From Paenibacillus faecis (GTDB taxonomy: Bacteria > Bacillota > Bacilli > Paenibacillales > Paenibacillaceae), in NCBI RefSeq assembly GCF_008084145.1, contig NZ_VSDO01000003.1:248001-312000 (forward strand): a stretch of 64,000 bases of DNA, read 5' to 3'. The notes beneath the pieces were generated by a model, which had not been told where the DNA came from, made no database searches, and saw nothing but the letters and a program-made list of their open reading frames with translations. This document shows positions 17,506-26,172 of this stretch, piece after piece. Both the position numbers and the translations under genes were made by a program. Every line of letters starts with the position of its first letter. Position 1 is the stretch's first letter.

Positions 17506-18918
17506 TTGAAGAACTTGCGTTTTATTGGTACGTTTCTGGCCTTTGTGCTGCTGTTTGGGGCCATTGTCGGAACGTTTGTCTTTGCCGTGGATCCTCTGCA
17601 ATTCTATCGGAAGGCTTCTTACCCGCCTCTCTTTTCGCGGGAGCAGCGCTATCAGAACCCGGGCCTGGCCAAAAATTACGATTATAATATGATTATCATC
17701 GGCAGTTCCATGACCGAAAATTTTCTCCCCACCGAGGTTGGCAAAAAACTGGGCGGGGACGTGCTCAAGCTCTCCACGGAAGGATCGACCGCCAAAGAGC
17801 AGCGGATGATGGCCGACTTGGCCGTAGGGACGGGACAGGTCAAAAAAATCCTCTGGGGGCTGGACTACTTCTCCCTCCGCGAAAATTCCGTAAGGGACGA
17901 AGCGTCCTTTCCGTTCTATCTGTATGATGACAATGTGCTGAACGATTATAAATACATTTTTAACATTTCGAACGTAAGACATGCCTTCGGCGCCTTGTTC
18001 CTGCCCAAAGACCAGAAGCCGCAGTACCGTAATTTGGAGACGCTCAACAACTGGAGCTACATGTCTTCCTACGGAGCCAAAAAGGTTATGGCCAAATGGA
18101 AGGAAGCTTGGCTTGCCGAACAGACCTCCGGCACTAGCGAGCCTTCGCTCGACCTCGTCAAGGAGAGATTTCATGAGAACATTCTCAGTTTGGTAAAGGC
18201 GCATCCCGAAATCGAATTTATTTTCTATTATCCGCCGTACTCCGTCATCCGCCAGCAGGTTTGGTACAGTCTGAACCCGCAGCGTTTCGCGAATCAGCAG
18301 GAAATGAAAGTCTATATGTACGAGCAGTTAAGCGCATTTGACAATGTCAGCATCCATGATTTCCAAAGCGACAGCTCCATAACTTACGACCTTACGAAGT
18401 ACAAGGACCTGTCTCACCACTCGGGATCGATCAATCAGCGGATCGTCGATGAAATTGTCGGGGGGACGCATAAAGTGACCGCCTCCAATCTGGAGCGGTT
18501 TAATCAGGACTTGGAGCGGCAGGTAAGCACTTTGGTCATCAATGAGAACGGACCGATTTTCTCGCTGACGATCACGGTGAACGGGCAGCCGGCCACCTTC
18601 GGCCAAGTCCCGACGACTTCCAAAGACCAGGTGCGGGTTCCGTTGAAAGATTTTGCCGAGGGGATCGGAGCGGAGTTCGATTACGACACCGGTACCAAAG
18701 AAGCGACCCTTATCAAGGGAGGGAACAAGCTTGTGTTCAGCGTGGGAGATCCCATCGCCAGTCTGAATGGACAAGCTGTTGAGCTGAAGTCACCGGCGGT
18801 TATCGTTAAGGAGCGGTTGGTCGGACCGGTGAAGCAAATCACCGAACTGCTGGGCGGCCATGTGACCGAAACGGAAACGGACGGTCCGTACTTCCTTAAT
18901 TACGATTTGTCTTTCTAA
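17506..18918 (+). CDS. SGNH-type acyltransferase partner with C-terminal copper-amine-oxidase-N-like domain
   Basis: This 470-residue membrane-anchored protein has an N-terminal signal anchor (about 5-28) and an extracytoplasmic SGNH-like domain with the nucleophile region IIIGSSMTENF (Ser67/Ser68) and a catalytic-His candidate in DLSHHSGSIN (His304/305). In MBOAT systems this type of partner passes the acyl group to the polymer. The C-terminus (about 355-465: LTITVNGQP, VRVPLKDFAEGIGAEF, ATLIKGGNKLVFSVG) is a copper-amine-oxidase N-terminal-like domain, common as a wall-associated module in Paenibacillus. Fusion to an SGNH domain is unusual. The TTG start has AAAGGGAG eight bases upstream. 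Confidence 0.8.
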   Translation: MKNLRFIGTFLAFVLLFGAIVGTFVFAVDPLQFYRKASYPPLFSREQRYQNPGLAKNYDYNMIIIGSSMTENFLPTEVGKKLGGDVLKLSTEGSTAKEQRMMADLAVGTGQVKKILWGLDYFSLRENSVRDEASFPFYLYDDNVLNDYKYIFNISNVRHAFGALFLPKDQKPQYRNLETLNNWSYMSSYGAKKVMAKWKEAWLAEQTSGTSEPSLDLVKERFHENILSLVKAHPEIEFIFYYPPYSVIRQQVWYSLNPQRFANQQEMKVYMYEQLSAFDNVSIHDFQSDSSITYDLTKYKDLSHHSGSINQRIVDEIVGGTHKVTASNLERFNQDLERQVSTLVINENGPIFSLTITVNGQPATFGQVPTTSKDQVRVPLKDFAEGIGAEFDYDTGTKEATLIKGGNKLVFSVGDPIASLNGQAVELKSPAVIVKERLVGPVKQITELLGGHVTETETDGPYFLNYDLSF

Positions 18919-18925
18919 AAAGATA

Positions 18926-18970
18926 GGGGCGATACCGCGAGCACCTGAGTGCAACGGTATCGCCCCTTCT
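18926..18970. terminator. Bidirectional intrinsic terminator
   Basis: GGGGCGATACCG pairs with CGGTATCGCCCC. T-rich sequence lies on the plus side and an A-run (minus-strand Ts) on the other, so it serves the convergent SGNH gene and oxidoreductase gene. Confidence 0.88.
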
Positions 18971-18975
18971 ATTTA

Positions 18976-19953
18976 TTAATTTTCAATCTTGACCGGTTTA
19001 CCGGTCGAAGCCGATTCCAGAGCCGCGCATGTGACGCGCTGGGTCTTCAAGGCGTCGGCGTAGTCGGATAGAATCCCCGAGGTATCCCCGGTGCGTAAGG
19101 CGTGAATAAAGGCCTCATTCTCTTTAAGATACGGATTGTCTCCGAGCTTGTAAGAGGTGCTTTCTTCCGTTCCGACGATGTCCAGGCGATCGGGATTCCA
19201 GTGCAGCATCCCCGACCCGGTGTACAGTTTCAGGCCGACTTCGCCCACGCCGCCCGGCAGCGCACAGGTGTTGGAAATGTTCGCGATAGCCCCGCTGCGC
19301 AGTTTCAAAGTAACGGTGCCTACATCGGGAACGCCCACCTGCTCGAACTGAGTATGCACGATGCGGTTCGCATAGGAGGCGTACACTTCTTCGACTTCAC
19401 CGGCCAGATAACGCAGCAGATCGACGATATGGGTCGTTTGCTCGATAAACTGTCCGCCGGAGCCCTCTTGTCTTCTCCACCAGGAAACTTGCGGCATATC
19501 TCCCATCCAGGTTCCCAAGGCCATCGCGAGCGTCTGGCCGGCCATGCGTTCCTTCATCATCTGAATCGTCGCTTTATAACGAAAATGATAGCCTACCGCA
19601 TGGACCAGCGGTTTGCTTTGCAGCTTGCCGGAAATTTCCGTGGGAATATCCATATTCGTACCGATCGGCTTCTCCACCAAAAAGGGGATCCCCCGCTCGA
19701 TCAGTACAGATTCAATTTCCCCATGCGCCATGGGCGGGACACAGATATAGACCGCGTCAAGTTTTTCCCGGTCCAGCATTTCCGTCAAGCCGGCATACCC
19801 GCGCGCCCCCGGGTAACGGACTGCCATCGCTTCCGCCTTCGCCTCGCTGGTCCCCAATACGGCGGCGACCCGGACCCGGTCCATCCCGGCCAAGATGTCT
19901 CCATGCACTTTGCTGAACCAGCCTGTCCCAATGATTCCGATATTTAAATCCAC
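18976..19953 (-). CDS. Gfo/Idh/MocA-family NAD(P)-dependent oxidoreductase
   Basis: This 325-residue protein has an N-terminal Rossmann fold (IGIIGTGWFSKVHGDIL), the family EKP motif (LVEKPIGTNMD) and a C-terminal alpha/beta substrate domain including GGQFIEQTTHIVDLLRYL. Members oxidise or epimerise sugars and inositols; the substrate is unknown. The open frame extends to 20058. The GTG at 19953 has AAAGGAGG nine bases upstream and starts at the Rossmann strand, so it is chosen. It is divergent from the nitroreductase. Confidence 0.88.
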   Translation of the reverse strand: MDLNIGIIGTGWFSKVHGDILAGMDRVRVAAVLGTSEAKAEAMAVRYPGARGYAGLTEMLDREKLDAVYICVPPMAHGEIESVLIERGIPFLVEKPIGTNMDIPTEISGKLQSKPLVHAVGYHFRYKATIQMMKERMAGQTLAMALGTWMGDMPQVSWWRRQEGSGGQFIEQTTHIVDLLRYLAGEVEEVYASYANRIVHTQFEQVGVPDVGTVTLKLRSGAIANISNTCALPGGVGEVGLKLYTGSGMLHWNPDRLDIVGTEESTSYKLGDNPYLKENEAFIHALRTGDTSGILSDYADALKTQRVTCAALESASTGKPVKIEN

Positions 19954-20066
19954 TTGCTGCAGCCTCCTTTGCCCTCGGCATATGGTTTCTTTAAGCGTAG
20001 CGCTTCCATGAAAGAAGCACAAGCGAAACCATTCCAAAACTTTATTCGCTTTCCTCAAAACTGTAC

Positions 20067-20095
20067 TTGAAAAGTTAACAGTTAACCCGTATACT
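20067..20095 (+). promoter_or_regulatory. Promoter of the nitroreductase gene with overlapping GTTAACAGTTAAC
   Basis: TTGAAA (20067-20072), a 17-bp spacer and TATACT (20090-20095). The spacer contains GTTAACAGTTAAC, two overlapping GTTAAC palindromes that could be a regulator site. Confidence 0.75.
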
Positions 20096-20144
20096 AAATT
20101 TACCTAAAAATTAAGATGTAAATATAAGGAGGATTCGGAGAGAG

Positions 20145-20789
20145 ATGAGTATAACAGAGAACGTGAATTTGAATGATTTTTATACGGTATTAAAAGAACG
20201 GCATTCGGTTCGAGCTTATGATCCCAGCGTAGAGATCTCCAGAGAAGAAATGACGGAAATGCTGGAGCTCGCTTCTTCCGCCCCTTCTTCTTCCAACCTG
20301 CAGCCATGGCGTTTCCTCGTCATCGACGACCCGAGCTTGAAGGAAAAGCTGCTGCCCATCGCCAACAACCAGCAGCAAGTGGTCGATGCCGCGGCCGTCG
20401 TTGCCGTGCTTGGCGATTTAAAGTCCTATGAACAGGCGGATGCGATTTATTCCAAAGCGGTCGAAGCCGGATACATGGACGAAACGACGAAAAATTCCTT
20501 TGTGGAACGGCTCCAAAGCATGTACGGCGGACTGAAGCCCGAACTGCTGCACCAGGTGAACGTGCTTGACGCGGGTCTCATTTCGATGCAATTCATGCTT
20601 ATTGCGAAGGCAAAGGGTTATGATACCGTTCCTATGGGCGGTTATGATGCCGTTAAATTTGCGGAAGCCTTCAACCTGCCAGAAACGCTGAAGCCCATTT
20701 TGCTGATCGCCGTGGGGAAAGCCGCCAAACCGGCACATAGCACCGTTCGCTTGCCGATCGGGCAAATCACCCACTGGAACAACATATAA
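20145..20789 (+). CDS. Nitroreductase-family flavoprotein
   Basis: This 214-residue FMN-dependent oxidoreductase has the family N-terminus ERHSVRAYDP and SSAPSSSNLQPWRFLVI, which bind FMN phosphate, and a C-terminal GYDTVPMGGYDAVKFAEAFNL. It is close in layout to the YdgI/YodC-type proteins of Bacillus. It reduces nitro compounds or quinones with NAD(P)H; the physiological substrate is unknown. It is a single-gene transcription unit with its own promoter and terminator. Confidence 0.9.
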   Translation: MSITENVNLNDFYTVLKERHSVRAYDPSVEISREEMTEMLELASSAPSSSNLQPWRFLVIDDPSLKEKLLPIANNQQQVVDAAAVVAVLGDLKSYEQADAIYSKAVEAGYMDETTKNSFVERLQSMYGGLKPELLHQVNVLDAGLISMQFMLIAKAKGYDTVPMGGYDAVKFAEAFNLPETLKPILLIAVGKAAKPAHSTVRLPIGQITHWNNI

Positions 20790-20823
20790 GTCGCGTTTCC
20801 CCGTTAATAGAAAGATCATCCAC

Positions 20824-20850
20824 ACCGGCCCGCATGGGCCGGTTTTCTAT
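20824..20850 (+). terminator. Intrinsic terminator of the nitroreductase gene
   Basis: ACCGGCCC-GCAT-GGGCCGGT followed by TTTCTATTT. Confidence 0.9.
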
Positions 20851-21050
20851 TTCCATTTTTACCATGTCAAAGCTGGTTTTGATTGGGGCTTATGGTGACA
20901 ATGTGCAGTATTATGGAGGGACGGACGCGAGAAAATAACGGGTGGAGGGAAAGCGCCTAAGTCCGTAGGTCCGGTTCCAATTTCCAGGAAAATCTAACAT
21001 AGGCTGTAAAGTTCATCTCAAATGGTCATCAACTTCATCTAAATAAAGTT
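20851..21050. other. Gene-free spacer upstream of gdhA
   Basis: No ORF, repeat or riboswitch-like structure was recognised. It probably holds upstream control sequence for the glutamate dehydrogenase promoter at 21051. Confidence 0.4.
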
Positions 21051-21079
21051 TTGTTTATATCTTACATGGATATTACAAT
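21051..21079 (+). promoter_or_regulatory. Probable gdhA promoter
   Basis: TTGTTT, a 17-bp spacer and TACAAT, about 65 bp upstream of the chosen start. Confidence 0.6.
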
Positions 21080-21118
21080 AGGAGTTAGAAAAATCGTGAA
21101 AATTGGAACAAATGATAG

Positions 21119-22525
<1,407 letters not shown>

Positions 22526-22544
22526 TCGCATTATCTAATACAGA

Positions 22545-22582
22545 TGTCTGTCGGCCAATGAGGCCGGCGGGCATTTTTTTAT
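22545..22582 (+). terminator. Intrinsic terminator of gdhA
   Basis: TGTCTGTCGGCC-AATGA-GGCCGGCGGGCA followed by seven Ts. Confidence 0.9.
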
Positions 22583-22583
22583 A

Positions 22584-22624
22584 AAAAAGAACCTTCCCTC
22601 GATCAATGAGGGGAGGTTCTTTCG
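22584..22624 (-). terminator. Intrinsic terminator of the ndh operon
   Basis: Minus strand AAGAACCTCCCC pairs with GAGGGAAGGTTCTT and is followed by Ts. It lies back to back with the gdhA terminator between convergent genes. Confidence 0.85.
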
Positions 22625-22636
22625 ATTCAAGTGAGA

Positions 22637-23815
22637 TCAGTATGCCAAAGCGTCCAGCGCTTTGATGTGGGACAGGTAGCGGATGTTGCTCGCTTCCTTC
22701 ATCAGCGTGGCCGGCAATCCGCGCAGTTGCGTGTTGCTTGCGCCGATCGTCGCCACCGCATCCTTGCGGCCCAAGCTTGCCAGCGTACCCGAGTTCACCG
22801 GGCTGAACGTTTCCATATGTCCGCCAGTCAGGTTAGCGTACAGGTTGTAGCCGATCAGCTCGCCCATTTGCCAAGCGATTTGCGCCGTTGGCGGGTACGG
22901 ACGACCGTCCGCGCCGAAGTATACGGCACTGTCGCCGGCGACGAATACGTCTTTATGCGATGTGGATTGCAGGAATTCGTTGACCGTCGCGCGGCCGCGG
23001 TTGACCTCGAGGCCCGATTCGCCGACCAGCGGATTTCCTTGCACACCGCCTGTCCATACGAACGTGTTCGCCACGATTTTTTGCCCGTCCTGCAGATCGA
23101 TCGTGTTGCCTTCCACTTTCGTTACAGGCAGCCCGGTCAGGAATTTGACGCCGCGCTTCTCCAGGCTTGTCGTTGCGCGTTCGATCAAGTTGTCCGGCAG
23201 TACCGGCAAAATTTTAGGGCCGGCTTCGACCAGCATCAATTGAACTTCTTCTTGTTTGATGCCGTATTTCTTGCTCAGCTCAGGCAGCTTGTCGGCGATC
23301 TCGCCCACCAGTTCGACCCCGGTCAAACCGCCGCCGCCGATCAAGATCGTAGCGTCCGCCGGATTTTTCGATTTCGCGTATTCCGCCAGTTTCTCTTCGA
23401 TATGACGGTGGATGCGGTTGGCGTCATCGGCCGATTTCAGCACCATGCTGTACTGCTCCAGCCCCGGAATCCCGAAGTAAGCCGTGATGCTGCCAAGCCC
23501 TACAACCAATGCATCATAAGTCAAAACCGTGCCGTCGTGCAATTTAACTTGCTTGTTGTCGACCGAGAAGCTGTCGACTTTGGCGATACGAAGGTCGATG
23601 TCTTTGCCCTTGAACAGTTTCTCGAGAGGCAGCGCCACCGCGCGTTCCGCAATACTCCCCGCGGCCAGGCGATGCAGCTCGGTAATAATCTGATGTGTCG
23701 GATATTGGTTAACAACCGTAACCCGTGCTTGTTCTTTGGTCATGTATTTCCGGATATTCAAAGCGCTCAGTACGCCGCCGTAGCCGGCGCCCAGGATGAC
23801 AATATGTTTAGACAT
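22637..23815 (-). CDS. ndh: Type II NADH dehydrogenase (NDH-2)
   Basis: This 392-residue FAD enzyme oxidises NADH and reduces menaquinone at the membrane without pumping protons. It has an N-terminal FAD site (IVILGAGYGGVLSAL), an NADH site (TILIGGGGLTGVELVGE) and the C-terminal FAD contact VFVAGDSAVYFGADGRPYPPTAQIAWQMGE. It sits 60 bp downstream of a DUF1641 gene, the yjlC-ndh arrangement of Bacillus, where Rex controls the pair. With MenA and cytochrome bd it completes a simple NADH-to-oxygen chain in this window. Confidence 0.9.
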   Translation of the reverse strand: MSKHIVILGAGYGGVLSALNIRKYMTKEQARVTVVNQYPTHQIITELHRLAAGSIAERAVALPLEKLFKGKDIDLRIAKVDSFSVDNKQVKLHDGTVLTYDALVVGLGSITAYFGIPGLEQYSMVLKSADDANRIHRHIEEKLAEYAKSKNPADATILIGGGGLTGVELVGEIADKLPELSKKYGIKQEEVQLMLVEAGPKILPVLPDNLIERATTSLEKRGVKFLTGLPVTKVEGNTIDLQDGQKIVANTFVWTGGVQGNPLVGESGLEVNRGRATVNEFLQSTSHKDVFVAGDSAVYFGADGRPYPPTAQIAWQMGELIGYNLYANLTGGHMETFSPVNSGTLASLGRKDAVATIGASNTQLRGLPATLMKEASNIRYLSHIKALDALAY

Positions 23816-23875
23816 AGTAATTCTCCGTCCTCCGTTCTGACAAATTGAGATGGTAACACCTTAAAGATAGCGCGT

Positions 23876-24325
23876 CTATTTTTGTTGTTGTCTGCTCTTT
23901 TCGCCCGCGACTTGAAGATAAGCGTTCACGAAACGGAACAGCTTTTGCGCTTCCGGGTCCTTGAGCATTTTGAGCAGCCCGAACAGACCGATAACTTCTT
24001 GACTTGCGTCAGCACGGTCTTTGGCTTCAATCACGGTAGCTGCGATATTTTTAACCGTCCCTACAACAGGACCGGCGATTTCGGAAATAGCGCCCACCGT
24101 GTCGCTCTTTAAAGTTTCATCCGTCGCAACGGTTTTGGCAAAATCATAAGACTTCGTCAGAATATTCACCAGCTCGGTCAATTTCGGCAGCTGTTGAACC
24201 AGGACTGTCAAGGATTCCTGAACCTCAGGCTTGAGCAGTTGATCAACGATATCGCGTTGCGCATTGTCGCTGGACGTGATCGTCGTTTCTTGTGCAGATT
24301 TTGTTTCCGTGTTCGCTTCCGACAT
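23876..24325 (-). CDS. yjlC: DUF1641 protein, YjlC-like
   Basis: This 149-residue soluble helical protein has the DUF1641 pattern LLKPEVQESLTVLVQQLPKLTELV and FGLLKMLKDPEAQKLFRFVNAYLQVAG. Its function is unknown, but the family sits next to NDH-2 or formate dehydrogenase genes in Firmicutes. A Ser/Thr-rich N-terminus precedes the domain. It is probably co-transcribed with ndh, 60 bp downstream. Confidence 0.8.
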   Translation of the reverse strand: MSEANTETKSAQETTITSSDNAQRDIVDQLLKPEVQESLTVLVQQLPKLTELVNILTKSYDFAKTVATDETLKSDTVGAISEIAGPVVGTVKNIAATVIEAKDRADASQEVIGLFGLLKMLKDPEAQKLFRFVNAYLQVAGEKSRQQQK

Positions 24326-24473
24326 ACCAATTCTCCTTTACATTAAGCCACAGTGCTTGAATTTTGGGTTAGAAGGGTCCCAATTCCCTCACCGAACTCG
24401 CTAGAGTTAGTGAAAAATTGAACATTTAATCAGTAAACAACCCGTAATAGATTGTAACATACTTTCAACAAAA

Positions 24474-24503
24474 ATAGTCATTAAGTTTTAACTTAATGAC
24501 TAT
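24474..24503 (-). terminator. Perfect 14-2-14 AT-rich palindrome
   Basis: ATAGTCATTAAGTT and its exact reverse complement are separated by two bases. On the minus strand the hairpin is followed by TTTTTG, so it can terminate the GltC-like gene 55 bp upstream. Its perfection also suits an operator for yjlC-ndh, which starts 150 bp further on. The terminator reading is preferred. Confidence 0.6.
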
Positions 24504-24557
24504 AATCTGAGATTTTTATCATAGTTTGTCCGATTCTAGGAATCGTATTCGGCACGG

Positions 24558-25460
24558 TTAATATTTAAAATCGAATCGGGGCGCGATCTCTTGTAAATAA
24601 TCATAAAAAAGCTTCTCCGTCGGCGGCAGCTCCCGGGTAGCCGGTACGATCACCCCTACGTCCCGGGTGACCTCCGGCTCCGTGATCGGTAAAATCACAA
24701 TGCTGGAGGCGATATGCTCGCTGAGCGCGATCTCCGGTAGAACGGTGAGACCCAGTCCCGCCGACACAAGGCCTTTGATCGCGTCCAGATCATCCCCCTC
24801 AAACGCCACCTTGGGCTGAAAGCCGAGATTGCCGCAGGCTTTCACGACGATGTCGCGCAGCACGAAGCCTTCGGGAAACAGCACGAACAAGTCCTCTTTC
24901 AGTTCGTTCAAATTGAGCGATTCTTTCTTCGCCAGCGGATGGTCCGCCGGAAGCAGGGCGACGAATTTCTCCTGAAACAGCACCGTTCCTTTAATTTGCG
25001 CTTCCTGCTGCGGGACGGGGCCCATGATCGCCAGATTCAGGTCGCCTTTGGCCACCCAATCGACCAACTCCCGGTAAGAGCCGTGCTGCAGTTGAAAATG
25101 CACCGCCGGATACCGCTCCCGGAAGCCTGAAACCGCCTTCGGAATCATCTGCGCCGCCATACTGCTCGGAAAGCCGATCCGCACCGTCCCCCGCTCGGGG
25201 TCCAAATATTCGCTGATTTCCTGCTGGGCGTTTTCAATCACCTTCATCAGGTGCTCCATATGCCCGAGAAATAACCGCCCGATCGGGGTCAGCTTCACCT
25301 TGCGTCCTTCATGAATGAACAGGTCCACCCCCAGCTCGGCCTCCAGCTTGAAAATTTGCCTGCTCACCGCCGACTGCGAAACATGCAGCGCATACGACGC
25401 TTCGGTAACATGCTCCAGCTTCGCGACCTCGATGAAATATTGGATTTGCCTCAGTTCCAC
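24558..25460 (-). CDS. gltC: LysR-family regulator, GltC-like
   Basis: This 300-residue protein follows Bacillus GltC closely along its length: MELRQIQYFIEVA, SQSAVSRQIFKLEAELG, LTPIGRLFLGH, EYLDPERGTVRIGFPSS, and FVLFPEGFVLRDIV with DLDAIKGLVSAGLGLTVLPE. GltC activates glutamate synthase genes when 2-oxoglutarate is high and represses them when glutamate is high. No gltAB is adjacent here. The glutamate dehydrogenase at 21146 is the only glutamate gene nearby, so its target set may differ. No divergent target gene is visible. Confidence 0.75.
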   Translation of the reverse strand: MELRQIQYFIEVAKLEHVTEASYALHVSQSAVSRQIFKLEAELGVDLFIHEGRKVKLTPIGRLFLGHMEHLMKVIENAQQEISEYLDPERGTVRIGFPSSMAAQMIPKAVSGFRERYPAVHFQLQHGSYRELVDWVAKGDLNLAIMGPVPQQEAQIKGTVLFQEKFVALLPADHPLAKKESLNLNELKEDLFVLFPEGFVLRDIVVKACGNLGFQPKVAFEGDDLDAIKGLVSAGLGLTVLPEIALSEHIASSIVILPITEPEVTRDVGVIVPATRELPPTEKLFYDYLQEIAPRFDFKY

Positions 25461-25499
25461 GTCCGCACCTCCCCTAACAAAGAACGTCAGGTCTTTCAG

Positions 25500-25689
25500 G
25501 TTTTAATCCCCATTATATAGGTTAACCGCCGGGAACGGAAGCCCGCGGGATTCGCACCAGGAAAAGCCCGGCGCAGAGCCAGATGGGACCGCACGCTCAG
25601 GGGCAAGCGACAGGGCGGGTAGAGCCTCCGGCGACCAAAGACTGGGTGGAGTAGCCATATGGGGGGGGGGAATAGCTGCGCGGAGGGCG
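25500..25689. other. Upstream region of gltC with a 10-G run
   Basis: No convincing gene. A homopolymer of ten G lies at about 25659-25668, a likely slippage site. The sequence then grades into the 21-bp tandem repeat. Confidence 0.5.
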
Positions 25690-25866
25690 GAGTTACTTCG
25701 CGGGAAGCGAGAGTTGCTGCGCCGGAAGCGGGGTTACCGCGCGGGAAGCAAGAGTTGCTGCGCCGGAAGCAAGAGTTGCTGCGCCGGGAGCAAGAGTTAC
25801 TGCGCGGGAAGCAAGAGTTGCTGCGCCGGGAGCAAGAGTTGCTGCGCCGGAAGCGGAGTTACCGCT
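25690..25866. repeat. 21-bp tandem repeat (minisatellite), about eight units
   Basis: Units resembling GAGTTGCTGCGCCGGAAGCAA recur every 21 bp, with small variants (GTTAC for GTTGC, GGGAG for GGAAG). Frames through the array are open because the unit is seven codons long, but no start or ribosome binding site supports a protein. It sits between the gltC upstream region and R3 copy a. Confidence 0.85.
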
Positions 25867-25876
25867 TTTCCGGACA

Positions 25877-26064
25877 TTAACGGGATTTTCTCCCGCTAAT
25901 TTCCGGCAAAACCGCTGTTTCCGTGATTTAACTGGAATTTCTCCAGTTAAATTGGGCAGAAAGAGTTCAATTCTCCCCCGGGGGTACAATTAGCGGGAGA
26001 AATTCCAGCTAATTTGTTCAACTGAAGCTGATTCGGCATAATTACCGGGAGTTTTTCCCGTTAA
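25877..26064. repeat. R3 four-palindrome element, copy a
   Basis: Four 23-bp hairpins (9-bp arm, 5-bp loop, 9-bp arm) lie at 25877-25899, 25928-25950, 25990-26012 and 26042-26064. The type sequence is TTAACTGGA-N5-TCCAGTTAA. Arms vary with paired changes (CGGGA/TCCCG versus CTGGA/TCCAG). Centre spacings are 51, 62 and 52 bp, identical to copy b at 61985-62172. Confidence 0.9.
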
Positions 26065-26133
26065 TCATCATCATCATTAAGCGGCATCAGATTGGCAGCA
26101 TAGCACAGCCCCCATCAGCAGCAGCATACCATC

Positions 26134-26166
26134 GAAAAAGCCCAAAGGACGATATCCTTTGGGCTT
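26134..26166 (-). terminator. Intrinsic terminator of cydABDC
   Basis: Minus strand AAGCCCAAAGGA-TATCG-TCCTTTGGGCTT followed by TTTC, just after cydC. Confidence 0.9.
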
Positions 26167-26172
26167 CCGAAT

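Noticed and set aside
24400..24470. A Rex site for yjlC-ndh.
   Set aside because: Only a half-site resembling TTCAC is seen; no full TTGTGA...TCACAA dyad was found upstream.
25693..25989. A 98-codon Ala/Thr-rich frame over the 21-bp repeat.
   Set aside because: Seven-codon repeat unit keeps all frames open; it lacks a ribosome binding site.
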